The notes under the pieces: generated by a model
Databases searched by the model: none
What the model saw: only the letters and a program-made list of their open reading frames with translations
Told to the model about the DNA's origin: nothing
Position numbers and translations under genes: made by a program
Source of the DNA: Xenoacremonium recifei
Taxonomy: Eukaryota; Ascomycota; Sordariomycetes; Hypocreales; Nectriaceae
Length of the DNA stretch: 64,000 nt
Direction: 5' to 3'
Assembly: GCA_012184525.1 (NCBI GenBank)
Contig: WOFQ01000053.1
Coordinates: 124,001 to 188,000, forward strand
Shown: positions 1 through 10,389 of the stretch, in pieces
Numbering within the stretch: the stretch's first letter is position 1
Layout of the letters: every line of letters begins with the position of its first letter

Positions 1-17
1 AACATCCAACAGCAAGT

Positions 18-860
18 TTAGAAGGGCTACATAGAAAGTCAGTAATCATGGCAACGAAGCCGGAATATATACTCGGGAAACTCACGTTGTCGGCGGGGTG
101 GATCTCCTTGGTGAAGTAACCACCGATGACGGGAATCTTCTGTTATGGTATCAGCATTTCTGCTTCTTAGACAATGCTTCGTGGATTCGTACCTGGAGGA
201 CATCGCGCTGGACTCGGGGAATGCCGTTGGCGAACAGGAGGACGGCAACGAGAGCGGGAGCACCGTAGAAGGCAGTTCGGGTGCCTCTGCAAACAAACCG
301 TTAGCAAGGCCTCAGATATTTCATCCAGCGTCCGACCCATGAATCGAGATACCCCCGTCGTTTTGTCCATAGCCCAGAGTCGCTCTATTGCCTTCAATCC
401 CTCCTCTTTTTCTCCTGGATCCTGGGCCTCGGCGGAACGGAAAACGACAATGGGTATTTCGATTGGATCTTCAGACGCTCGATGATGTCTTTTTCGTAGA
501 GAAACCACTTACACTCGCACGGCCTGCTGGACGGTGAAGCCACCCAGGTTGGGCTGGTAGGAGTACCTGTCATCACACCATTAGCTCTCGGTTCATTCTG
601 ACCTCCATCCCTCGTCTAAAGCCGATTGTTCTCGCTCGGAGTGATTCGCTCGTCTCGTCTCGACCGTGGAGAATAGATAAAGGTATCTCGGAAACGTACT
701 TGGGGCCGTAGTTGCTCTTGAACTCCGCGGCGCGGAAGGGAGTCTGCAAGCCATCGTCAGTCAAGCAATTCGATCTCAACTACTTTCAAGACGACCCAAT
801 TGGCCGCTCAGAAGTCATCGCGACGCAGATATATCCGGGAGAGCTTACGGGAGAAACCAT
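18..860 (-). CDS. QCR10: Cytochrome b-c1 complex subunit 10 (QCR10)
   Basis: Small single-pass subunit of respiratory complex III in the mitochondrial inner membrane. I assembled six exons on the minus strand: 849-860, 700-743, 513-566, 193-286, 86-139 and 18-26, all with GT-AG introns and matching phases, giving 88 residues. The joined protein has the QCR10 pattern: a short N-terminus, YGPKYSYQPNLGGFT, one hydrophobic segment (about residues 45-60), then KIPVIGGYF and the end HPADNPF. The first exon encodes only four residues and the last only Pro-Phe-stop. It is divergent from MED4, with 314 bp between the two starts. Family assignment is firm; the tiny first exon (ATG at 860) is the least certain part. 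Confidence 0.85.
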
Positions 861-1174
861 CTTGACTCGTAGGGCGGGTAAAGCCTTTTGTGTCGTTCAA
901 TTGCAGAGTCACGAAGTCGTCGAAAATGATGTCGCTTTCTTGCGCGAGTTTGCCGGACGGGAAAGACCGGGTTTTGGTAGCCTCAGGCGCAAACCCGGAA
1001 GCTGGACCACTGAGCCAATCAAACGGCCGCGCTTGGGACTTTCAAGGCCCCACCTTTCTTTGAGCTTCATCGTCCAGCCTCGTTTTCATGAATCCTTGCT
1101 AGCAATAGCACGCTTTACACAATTTTGCCATTTTGCCAGATTGCGCTTCAGGCTTGATTGAGTCGACTGAAAGG
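861..1174. promoter_or_regulatory. Divergent promoter between QCR10 and MED4
   Basis: These 314 bases separate two start codons on opposite strands and must hold both promoters. I see no TATA box or other motif that I can assign with confidence. Confidence 0.5.
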
Positions 1175-2213
1175 ATGGACAAGGCTATCGATGGCCGCTT
1201 TGAGCGGCTAGAGAAGGCTCTTGCTAATCTCATTGACTCCGTCACCAAATATCACCCTTCCATGAGCCAGGCCCACGAGCTGGAAGCAGCCGACACGGAG
1301 CTTAGCAAAGGCCTGGAAGAAGGTAAACTTTCTCAACCGCTGTTCGTCCGATATCTTCATGTGTGCTCACAGATTCGTAGTCCAGACACATCAGAACAAC
1401 TACCTCCGGATCCAGCAACTACGCGAATCTTCAGCCATCCTCGATGCCCAAATTCGCGAGACGCTGTCGACCCTCGCTGCAACGCGCAAGGACATTGTCA
1501 GCACTCAAACAACTGCTTTCCCCGACGGTCCAAGCTACCCGATTGTCTACGATGAGCTCCTCCAGTACGCGCGTCGCATCAGCAAGACCACCATGCCGCC
1601 CGCAGGCACCATCAACCCCTTCGCCGATGCCGCTCCTCCAGCGCCCGCCGACGTCGCTACGCCTTCAGCCTCTCAAACACAAAGCCCAGCCGTTCTCAAC
1701 GGAACACCACAGACTGTGCCCCCTGTCTCAGAGCCCGCGACGCAGCAGACAACCACGTCGTCCAACACCAGCCTCCCCGAGCCCATCACCACGTGGCTCA
1801 ACCCGCTCTCCGGCCAGGTGTTCTTCCCATGGCCACTCGAAGACAAGATCCGCTCTGGCGCACTCGCTTCAAACCAGATTCTCGCAGAGCAGGGCATCGA
1901 CCCCAAGGGCTACGACCCTGTCGCCGAAGAGGAACGCAAGCGCAAGGAAGAAGAGGAACGTCGGGAACGCGAGGAGCAAGAGCGCCTCGAGCAGGAGGCC
2001 AAGGAGCGGCAGATGCGCGAAGAGCGCGAACGTCTGCGCCAGGAGCGGGAGAAGCAGCGCGAGCGAGAGCAGGAGGAGTGGCGCCGGGCGAGCATTGTTG
2101 GAGGTATGGCTGGTGCTCCTCCTGGCCAGGCCAGACCTCCCGCGACGCCTGTGGAGAGAAAGCAATTCCAGTTTACTAACCTTGACGATCTCGACGATGA
2201 TGATGACGACTAG
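1175..2213 (+). CDS. MED4: Mediator complex subunit 4 (MED4)
   Basis: Subunit of the Mediator middle module, linking transcription factors to RNA polymerase II in the nucleus. Exons are 1175-1322 and 1381-2213; the TAG acceptor ending at 1380 is chosen because the CAG eight bases upstream would create an immediate stop. The product has 326 residues. The N-terminal helical region (about 1-130) carries the Med4 heptad-like pattern, followed by a Pro/Ser/Thr-rich linker, then the conserved fungal block with FFPWPLEDKIRSGALA (about 205-220). The C-terminus contains about 55 residues made almost entirely of E, R, K and Q, which reads as a long single alpha-helix, and ends in an Asp run. Family identification is strong. 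Confidence 0.88.
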
Positions 2214-2587
2214 GGGTTTTATTCAAAAGGAAGCGTCAAGATAGATAGACAAAAGTAAGCGGCATAGCAGGAGTTTTCAGAATCTATACAAATAATCCAA
2301 CCCCGTCTAATTGTTCGTGTTTTCACCCTTTCGAAGATTTTCGTTAAAAGTCCGGTTTCCATAACCGAAGGCCTCCAAACTATTTCCCGACGCCGTCACA
2401 TCCCCCCTTCCGCGATGAGAAACGAGACTCGCCCGTCTCTTATATCAAGTAAAAGTAGCAGACGCTTATCGTACATGTGTTCTTACAGAATCGCGGTCTG
2501 TTTCCAGACATAGATGAAGCGCCCTGCCGTTCCCTGGGCCTTTCCGAGGCCGTCTGTGTGAAATATTCCTAATTTACCCCGGTCTCC
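2214..2587. other. Convergent 3' flank of MED4 and the EMP70 gene
   Basis: 374 bases between two converging stop codons, relatively AT-rich. It should hold both 3' UTRs and poly(A) sites; no gene seen. Confidence 0.5.
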
Positions 2588-4568
2588 TTAATCAATCTTG
2601 ATGGAGGAGTAGATTTTCCTCACAAACCACCAACTCGAGAAGTAGCCGATGGAACCTGATTCGTGGTTAGCGAAAGTTGTATAAAGAGACAATGGTGAGA
2701 GTCTTACCAGCGAGGATGAAGAAGAGGAATGAAATCAGAGCGCTGTAGCCCACGTAGAGGACCATGCCAGCGAAGCCGCTCAAGTGAACCTTGGTAATGA
2801 GATAAAGGATGCAGTTCAAGAAGACGTATCCGCCGCTCATACCCGCAGCCAGGAATGACCTCCACTGCCAGTTGTAGTCTTCAGAGCAAAGCAGGAAATA
2901 GGCCATGAGAACAGTGACGGCGGCGCAAACCACAATCATGAGTCCATAGCAGAGGAACAGGAATCCAAACATGTAATAGATTCTGCTGAACCAGATGGAG
3001 CTCATGATGAAGTACAGCTCAACGAAGATAGCGCCGAAAGGCAGAAGCCCGACTATGAGCATGCTGGGAATCGGCTTGAGATAGGTCGTGACGGGAGGGA
3101 TCTGGCGGGGGATCTGGTTGGTGCGGACTGGGGACTCAATCTGGGCAGCCCGGAAACCGAGCCAGGAGCCAGCAAACGACAAAGGAATAGAGATGATGAA
3201 CCAGATGCCGACAATGACAAGCATGGTGGTAAAGGGCACAGCGCCAGACGACTGCTTCGCCCAAAGGAACAGATCCAGGAGGAAGAAGGCGCCGAAGACA
3301 ATGGCCGGTACAAGCGTAGGGGTGAGAACGATGTTCATCTTCCACTTCTCTCCCTGCCATCCCTTGTATGTCCTCGCAGACGTGTATCCGCCCACGAAGC
3401 CCAGGACAGTATAAAGGAGAATCATGATGGTGCCCAGCGATCCTCGGTTGGAGGGCGACAAAAATCCAAGCAGCGCAAAGATGATGGTGCAGCCGGTCAT
3501 AACAAAGAGCTGAGCACCGTTTCCAGTAAGCACCGAGAGGACCAGAGGATGCTTAGGTGGTCGGAAAACATCGCCGTGGACCAGCTTCCACCCAGAATCC
3601 TCCTGAACCCCATCCTCAACCATTGAGGTACCGCCAAAGTCGTCGAGGGTGATGGCATCCAGGCGGTTGTAGCGCGCAATATCCCTCTTGAGCGTGCGAA
3701 CGAGGATGGACATGACAGTTAGGGTAAGAATGACGACGATGATGGCCGTGTCGATGAGCCAGAACCAGTGAATCTTGGGGTCGAAGACGTGCAGGTACTT
3801 GTCCCATCGCGTAGCCCAGGCCGTAGAGGATTTGCGCCAGTACACGCTATAGCTGAACTTGACCTCCACGGAACCATCGTGGTCACCGAAGACTAGGGGC
3901 TCGTGGTTCTCGCTGCAGTCGACATCGCCGTCGTACTTGAGGGAGCTGGGCTGGACAACGACGCCCACGACGCGCAGCTGGTTCGGGTTGCCGCTGACCT
4001 CGTGGTACTCGACCCAGATCTCGTAGTGGTTGTTGAACAGGATGTTGTCGCTATCATCATCCTGGCCGAGCAGGAAGCCGGGGCTGTAGAAGGTCGTTCC
4101 GGTGAGCTGGTCCTGGATCTGCTGCCCAGCAGGGAGACCATCCACCAGCCAATTCAGGCTGTAACCCTGCTCAATCCGCCTTTTCACGAATTGAACACCC
4201 TCCTTAGTGTACGTAGTGCTGCACAAAGGCTTGCACGTCTCGTTCGTGTTCATCTTCAGCTCGAAGGGCGAGGTCATGATCCTGTCGCCGAAGATGATGC
4301 TGCCTAAGCTCTCGGACACATGGTGCGGACCGCCCTCAGGTTGGCAGAATTGGAAGGCCTCGTTGTAGTAGTCGTAGGACACAACAGAATGCAATCGCGC
4401 ATCTTGAGGAGCGGCGACGGGCTTGATGCTATTCACATAAAGGGGCACCAAGTCGCCGGGTTTGTAGGAGCTCGGCGCAACACCAGGCAGGTAGAAGGCG
4501 GATGCGAATTTCGGCGCTGCAAGCAGTGACGCCAGAAGCGCCGTAGGCGCAACGTCTCGGAGATGCAT
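2588..4568 (-). CDS. Transmembrane 9 superfamily (nonaspanin, EMP70-like) protein
   Basis: Endosome/Golgi multispanning protein of the nonaspanin family, linked in yeast to endomembrane sorting, adhesion and metal homeostasis. Exons are 2708-4568 and 2588-2655, 642 residues. Residues 1-24 look like a signal peptide. They are followed by a large lumenal domain of about 250 residues and then nine hydrophobic segments from about residue 275. Splicing out 2656-2707 replaces an early stop by the expected C-terminal sequence ending in KIYSSIKID, the K-x-D type Golgi retention/COPI signal of this family, which strongly supports the intron. It is divergent from LCP5. I cannot say which of the yeast paralogues it matches best. 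Confidence 0.92.
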
Positions 4569-5100
4569 CTTTCGCAGACTATATCATAGGACGGGCGTGG
4601 AGTCGTGAAGAGGACAGTTCCAAGGAGTAGAGGGCTCGAGAAAGCTTGCCTAGCCCGACCCTCAGCAATTGCGTGGCGGACGCGAATGATACAGCCGGGG
4701 CGGCAGTATCAAAATGCAAGCTTCTCCGGCGAGACGGGAAATCGGTCGAACTCGATCGCAATCGTCGGTCGTCGTTCGGAGCACGCGGAGGGCCCGAGAT
4801 TGGTTGAATCTGCCAGCAAGGGGAGCTGCGAGAGTAAGAAGCCAGCTCAGGAGCTCTCGAGGCCACTTAACAGACATACAAGTTGCTTAGCCTCGATGGC
4901 GTGAAATGTGGCTTGGTCAGGGATAAAGCCCGGAATATTGCCGCCCCGTGCTTAAGCTGACGTTTGCTGTGGCTCTGCCAGGGGCCTGCTGTGGCTAGAG
5001 CGGGCGCTGGCTCTGCCCCGCTAAAAAGTTCAAGCAAAGAACTTCATGAAACTTTTCGAGCCCGCCATCGCCAATCACACTCTCCAACGACATTACTTCC
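4569..5100. promoter_or_regulatory. Divergent promoter between the EMP70 gene and LCP5
   Basis: 532 bases between two start codons on opposite strands. On the LCP5 side, at about 5046-5058, the stretch TGAAACTTTTC resembles the ribosomal RNA processing element found near ribosome-biogenesis genes, which would fit LCP5. That match is by eye only. Confidence 0.4.
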
Positions 5101-6243
5101 ATGATGGCGGCACCGACGACTCTGCCAGCGCTATTGGACTCTCTCACCCAGTCGCTGACCTCAGCGCTAGAGGTCGCTCCCAAGATAGCCTCGATTGAAC
5201 ACCAAAAAGATGGCATCTCTCTGCTCGACGTCAAGAACGAGCTTCTCCTCACCTATCTCCAAAACCTCGTCTTCTTGATCCTCCTCAAACTCCGAAACTC
5301 GAAATCAGACGCAGACAAGGGGAATGAGCTGGACGAGTCTGTCCGATCCAAACTCGTCGAGTTGCGACTCTACCTCGAACGAGGAGCCCGGCCACTCGAA
5401 GAGAAACTCCGATTCTCCATCGACAGATTCCTCCGAACAGCAGACGATGCCGAACGGGAAAGGAAAGCTGTGGAACAGCAACACTCTCTGAATGGCAAGA
5501 CCGGTTCTGAGTCGGATGAGGAATCCGGCTCAAATGAAGAAGAGGAAGAAGACTCTGAAGACGAGAGCGATGACGAGCCCGCTTCCCGCAAGCCCGCCAA
5601 GCGCTCGGCAGCGCCCAATCTAGGCAATCTTGTTGACGACGTTGTTGCCAAACCCTCCCGAGACGACGATCACCCCTCAGGTATCTACCGCCCACCCAAA
5701 CGCGACCGCCACGTGATGGACCTCCCTACGACTCAGCGCCGCGAGAAGTCAGAACGCCGAGCCAACAAGTCACACACGATGGACGAGTTCGTTGAAACCG
5801 AACTCTCCGCCGCGCCACTCGCCGAGCCCAGCATCGGCACGACCATCGTCCAGGGCGGTCGCAAGACCAAGACCGCTGCCGAGCGCAAGGTTGAGGCCGA
5901 GCGTCGCGAGTATGAAGAGATGAACTTCGTGCGTCTGCCCAACGCGAACAAGAAGGATCGTGCCAAGCAGGCCCGTGCCGAGGGTCGTAGCGGGAGGATG
6001 CAGTTCGGTGGTGAGGAGTGGCATAATCTGGGTGAGGGTGTGGACCGCATTGATCGGTTGACGAAGAGGAAGGAGGGCTCGGGGGGTGTGAGAGCTATGT
6101 TGGAGAAGAGCCGGAAGAGAGGACATGATACTACGGATGGGCCGAGGGGAAGTGGTGGACGGGGAGCTGAGATTGGAGAGAGGTTCAATAAGAGGGTCAA
6201 GGTGTTGGAGGCTGGACGAAGAGACCGAGGAAAGGGAAGGTAA
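5101..6243 (+). CDS. LCP5: LCP5/neuroguidin, U3 snoRNP-associated Sas10/Utp3-family protein
   Basis: Nucleolar protein of the small-subunit processome needed for 18S pre-rRNA processing. It is a single exon of 380 residues. The N-terminal domain (about 10-130) has the Sas10/Utp3 pattern including LLDVKNELLLTYLQNLVFL. A long acidic stretch of E, D and S follows (about 135-165), then GIYRPPKRDRH near residue 198, and a basic C-terminal tail typical of Sas10/Lcp5 proteins. Two ATG codons stand in tandem at 5101; the first is used here. It converges on the glycosyltransferase gene. Assignment to LCP5 rather than SAS10 or UTP3 rests on length and the N-terminal motif. Confidence 0.85.
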   Translation: MMAAPTTLPALLDSLTQSLTSALEVAPKIASIEHQKDGISLLDVKNELLLTYLQNLVFLILLKLRNSKSDADKGNELDESVRSKLVELRLYLERGARPLEEKLRFSIDRFLRTADDAERERKAVEQQHSLNGKTGSESDEESGSNEEEEEDSEDESDDEPASRKPAKRSAAPNLGNLVDDVVAKPSRDDDHPSGIYRPPKRDRHVMDLPTTQRREKSERRANKSHTMDEFVETELSAAPLAEPSIGTTIVQGGRKTKTAAERKVEAERREYEEMNFVRLPNANKKDRAKQARAEGRSGRMQFGGEEWHNLGEGVDRIDRLTKRKEGSGGVRAMLEKSRKRGHDTTDGPRGSGGRGAEIGERFNKRVKVLEAGRRDRGKGR

Positions 6244-6655
6244 TCCTGACATTTCAAAAATATAAAGGTGTTTATGGGGTATACAAAAGTATTTATGTCC
6301 ATACTTCGGTCCATTTCTTAAATAATCCAAACCCAACCCTGCAAAGTGCAATTCTGGGTGCAAGATTCATTAAGCAAGATAGAATTTCAGTCGTGATATC
6401 TCATCGGCTAATGCTAAAATAAGGTATATACAAAACCCCTACCTACCAAACACCAGGTATATACTCCCCAATTCACACCAATCATAGTCTCTACCATAAA
6501 CCAGACCAGAAGAGTAATAATGCAGAAGTCCCCCATACATGCTTCCATATTCTAAGCAGTAACTCCTAAGGTTAAGAGGGTACAAGTGTACAAAATTAAG
6601 TAAGGTATTGAAGAATCAAAGCATCATCGGCCGTTAAATGGTGGATGTGACTCCA
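6244..6655. other. AT-rich convergent 3' flank
   Basis: 412 bases between the stops of LCP5 and the glycosyltransferase gene, clearly more AT-rich than the flanking coding DNA. Consistent with two 3' UTRs; no gene seen. Confidence 0.5.
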
Positions 6656-8808
6656 TTATGGAGCTCCAAGTGCCGTCATCGCGGCAAGAGCCTGTTCTGT
6701 CTCGGTTGGCTCGACGAAGTTGGGAATCTCTCTCGACGTGGAGGCAGTTTCACTCGCCGCCGCAGGTTCAGATTTGCTCTCTGATGCCGATTCAGAGCTG
6801 GTTGCTGACGCTGACGCTGATTCGGATTCGGGCTCGGTCGCCGTGGGCTTCGCCTTGGCCTTCGCCTTGGCCTTCTTGGTCTTCGTGGCTTTCGCCTTTG
6901 CGACCTCCGTCTCGGTAGCCGTAGCGGTAGCACTCTCGCCGGTAGCAGAAGCCGTTTCTTCAGACTTGGATGCTTCCGTTGCTGAAGCGGCCTGCTCTCC
7001 TGTGCTTGTGACATCCTCGATGACACCGACCTGCTTTTTGGCCTCCTCTTCTTCCTTCTTTGCCTCCTCCTCTTCTGCTTTCTTCTTTGCTTCTTCTTGC
7101 TCCTTTTGGTACTCTTCCATAGAAACAAGTCTCACATCTCGGAACAGCTCAGGCTCAACTTCAGCAGGACAAAGCTCATCCCACTTCATAACCTCGCCGC
7201 TGTCGGTTTGGATGCCGACAGTGAGCATAGGCAACCCTTGCTGCTTTCGCTCGTGTAGAAGTCTCCTGGAGATCCCGTGCCACCAAGTCTTGTCCCACTG
7301 CTGGTCGATTTTCTCCTTCCAAACGCTGTTGTGGTGGATCATCACGGGAACTGTCCCGACGCAGATCTCGGTGAAGAGAGAGACCTCTCCCCAAGTCTTG
7401 CCCTCAGCAATCAGGTCGAGAACACCACCCTTTGGAAGGTCGGTGAATGGCAGCACCTTCGCAGGGCAGTCGAAGAAACCTATCTCTCCAATTTGTTCGT
7501 CCAAGGGTTGGCCGTGTTTGAGGTATCGGTAGTCGTCATCAGCGTTGGATGTCTGGTGACCCAGCAGGGACCAATAATCGATACCGATGCCAAACTCGTA
7601 TGGCTTGCCGGGCTGATACGTCGTGTCAACCTCCTGATGGCTGAAAGACGGGTTGACGTAGTCGTCAATGTAGGTGCCATAAACATTGCTAGGAGGGGGT
7701 CTTGCTCCAGCACGGCCGGGGATCATCCTGTCAAGCCAGTCGTCGAAGCGGTTTCGGTGGTGACGGCGCATGATTTCTCGGTGAAGCTCCTGCTCTCCAA
7801 ACATCTCCACGAAGACGCTTTGGTCGCTGCCACGGTAGCAGTGGTTGGCCCCTCCAAAGCTGTGGTCGAACGGCGCGTCGACCCGGTTCGCACACTCTTC
7901 CAGCTTCACAGCCGCTCTTTCAAGCAGTGGGCGCATCTTGCCAATGGGGCCGATCATGTATCCTGAGTTGAGATATCGAGTGCGGAAGCTGCTCCATTGG
8001 TTGCGGCCCATCTGGCTGTCCGTGTTTCCACCGCGGAGATCGTGGGGTAGAGGTGAGTCGGGAATGGGATAGCAAGCGACGGAATACACATAGTTGGGAG
8101 AGCATCGTTTGCCACCGCCGAAAATGACCGGAGAGTCGATGTTCTCACGGTCCCAAGCCTTGCCCATGCGTCGGGCAACTCGCTCGTTCTCCTCCTTGAC
8201 AATAGCATCGTATCGCGAAAGTAGCGTTTCGTAAGGGAGCTGGAACCAGATGTCATACGAGTCAATCATGAAGATGAGCTCGTCATCAAAGCCCGGTTGC
8301 TTGCGACGCTCTTCGTCGTTGATGTAAGCGAGAGTCTTGGTGATCTTTGCGAAATGAGAGCCTCCGCCAATAAGTCCGCCATCGCTATCCTGAGCGCCCC
8401 AAGCGACGATGTAAGGCGTCGGGTAGTTGTTGATAGCAAGGGTCAGAAGAGTCTTGCAGAAGTTGGCGTTGCTTTTGGTCGCGGGCATGATCAAATGAAT
8501 CTTCCTCTCAGTCGGTAGAGCAGACTGAGGGGCGGACGACTTGAAGTCGGTCTCGACATCGGTATCGGTGGCCCATGATGTTGACCATTTGTACGATTTT
8601 TGCCGGCCAGGCTTAGAGTTCCGGTCAGCTCTGTCTGCTAAAAAGGACTTACACGAGGTTGACAGCTCTTCTACGGGAAACTCCCGGCTGTCTTAGACAA
8701 GTGCTCACTCACCGAAACCAGCAAAACGAAGACCAAGGTGCTGAATATGAACGAGATGCCAAAGGTGCTAAAGGGCCGCCGCCGGGCCCTGTTCACGAGC
8801 GCAATCAT
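6656..8808 (-). CDS. Type II membrane glycosyltransferase with PLOD-like domain
   Basis: Probable secretory-pathway glycosyltransferase; donor and acceptor unknown. The model is exon 8709-8808 and exon 6656-8637, 693 residues. The first exon encodes a short basic N-terminus and a hydrophobic signal anchor (about residues 14-32). The catalytic region resembles the glycosyltransferase domain of procollagen lysyl hydroxylase proteins: an Asp-bearing DSYDIWFQLP, YLNSGYMIGP, and SDQSVFVEMFGEQ. The C-terminal 150 or so residues are low complexity: a charged E/A/K stretch, then alternating K/A and S/A/E runs. The first intron is uncertain: the GTGAGC donor is used because it is the one that keeps phase with the TAG acceptor at 8638-8640; a neighbouring GTGAGT does not. 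The domain call is moderate. Confidence 0.68.
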
Positions 8809-10389
8809 GTCCGAGAAAAAGAAGGTGACGAGAACGAGGGTGGGATGAAATTAGTTTCGCGAGCAGATCCGAGCAGTGAACAGGGGTTCGTCCTAAGCCG
8901 TCGGGAGAGTAATGAGTGAACGCAACGCCGAGGCGAAGACGAAGAAACAGCCACACCGAACACACGTAAAGATCGCGACAACAAAGGCGAACCGGAAGAG
9001 CACTGAAGAAGAGAACAAGAGAAGAGAAGAAGAAATTCAGGAATACGATGACAATTAATTGGCCTCGATCGCGACGCCAAGGCAAAGGGGGGAGGGACTT
9101 GGACAGACCCGGCTTGGCTTGAGTCCCAGTACCTTTAGCGGTGCACGCCAGGCGACCCTCCAGGATGGCCGACCAGCCGAAGAAGTACTCGCCCGTAATC
9201 TTAGCATAACCGTTGATCGCCTTGCGTGTCAGCGAGCATATCTTGGCGATGGCCTGCCAAGCCTGCAGCGCGCCCATGCGAGGGCGGACGAGGCCAGAAG
9301 GAGAAGCCATCGCCACAGACTTCTGTGATGCTGTCTCAGCTACTGTCACAGCGAGACATGGCTGCGAAGACTGCCGGCCCGTCGCTCGCGAACGTTGTAT
9401 CGTAGGGCGCATCTAGGGTCCTCTAGACGCTGATCCGGCTCGAATAAAGCCTTTGACACTGGGGCCGCCAGCCTCGACGGGCGCTTTTCCAGAGCCCCTT
9501 CTTTGCAGAAAGGAACCCCTCTGTCAAAGCACAACCCCTGAATTCGTTCCGTTGTACCAGATCTTGTCAGGTCAGCCAAGCAGCCACTCAATAACTTCGA
9601 CGGTGCCACCCGCGCAAACCTGTTCTTGTCTCACTGACAGCCATCGCTTGTTTGCGCCCACATCTGCGAGCCTGACGGGCAAAAGAGAGGAACAAGGGTG
9701 CAAGGATGCGCCTGGTCGTGAATCTGTCAGTGGGCTGCTGATGGCTTCTTCAGGGGGCGAACTCCTTCCCGTCAGCACCAGTCAGCCTGCGGCATCCACT
9801 GTGGTTGCAATCTTGGACGCATCCCCTAGCCCCTATTCCCTGTATCGGCCGGGCCATCAGCACCAACCAGAGACCAAAATTTACAGTCCAGGGAGAGAGG
9901 TGCGGAGATCGGGCAATGCGCTGGCAAAGCTAGGTTGACATTGGAATCAGAATCAGGCTGGTGCGGAACGAAACGGGCGATAAGATAAGCGCAAACCCCC
10001 CGTGGGATAAAGTACATAGGTACCTAGGTACTTATTCCTCCCCCACCAACCTGGAACTCCAGCTGATCAAGTCTCGGACACTGCCAAGAAAGGAGTCTTC
10101 TTCATCATTGGGCTCTGGAGCATCAGAAACTGCTCTTATCAAGCCCCGATGGACCGTGACCGCCGAGGATCAGTCCGATACCCGTGCAGTTTCCGAAGAT
10201 CTCAAGTGCAATGAGCTGCAAGGCTGACAAAGCTCGACACCCACCGCGCTACCGGTCCAGCTCCAACCGCCAATGACCGCCCACAAGGCTGAGCTCCAGT
10301 CCCCAAGACCCCAGTAAAAAAGTTACCTCAAAGCCGTCATCGCATTCCATCTTGCAACATTGTAGAACGCACCAAATCCGTACGCGACA
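8809..10389. other. 1.6-kb divergent intergenic region
   Basis: Lies between the glycosyltransferase and RPC37 starts and must contain both promoters. The minus strand has an open stretch at about 9059-9412 with somewhat gene-like codon use, but I could not match it to a family or build a spliced gene from it. At 10020-10031 there is a perfect 12-base palindrome GTACCTAGGTAC. The rest shows nothing I can name. Confidence 0.4.
10020..10031. repeat. Palindrome GTACCTAGGTAC
   Basis: A perfect 12-base palindrome within a longer run of interleaved TAGGTA/TACCTA units (about 10013-10033). Such short motifs are scattered through intergenic DNA of many filamentous ascomycetes; no function is assigned. 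Confidence 0.5.

Noticed and set aside
1370..1372. CAG acceptor for the MED4 intron
   Set aside because: Using it creates an immediate in-frame stop; the TAG at 1378-1380 restores the conserved frame.
8707..8712. GTGAGT donor in the first exon of the PLOD-like glycosyltransferase
   Set aside because: A stronger consensus than the overlapping GTGAGC, but joining it to the available TAG acceptor breaks the reading frame.
8768..9412. Minus-strand 214-codon open frame upstream of and overlapping the glycosyltransferase start
   Set aside because: The first part has gene-like codons, but the frame overlaps the first exon of the glycosyltransferase in another phase, and I found no family match or splice model. 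It is kept only as a note on the intergenic region.
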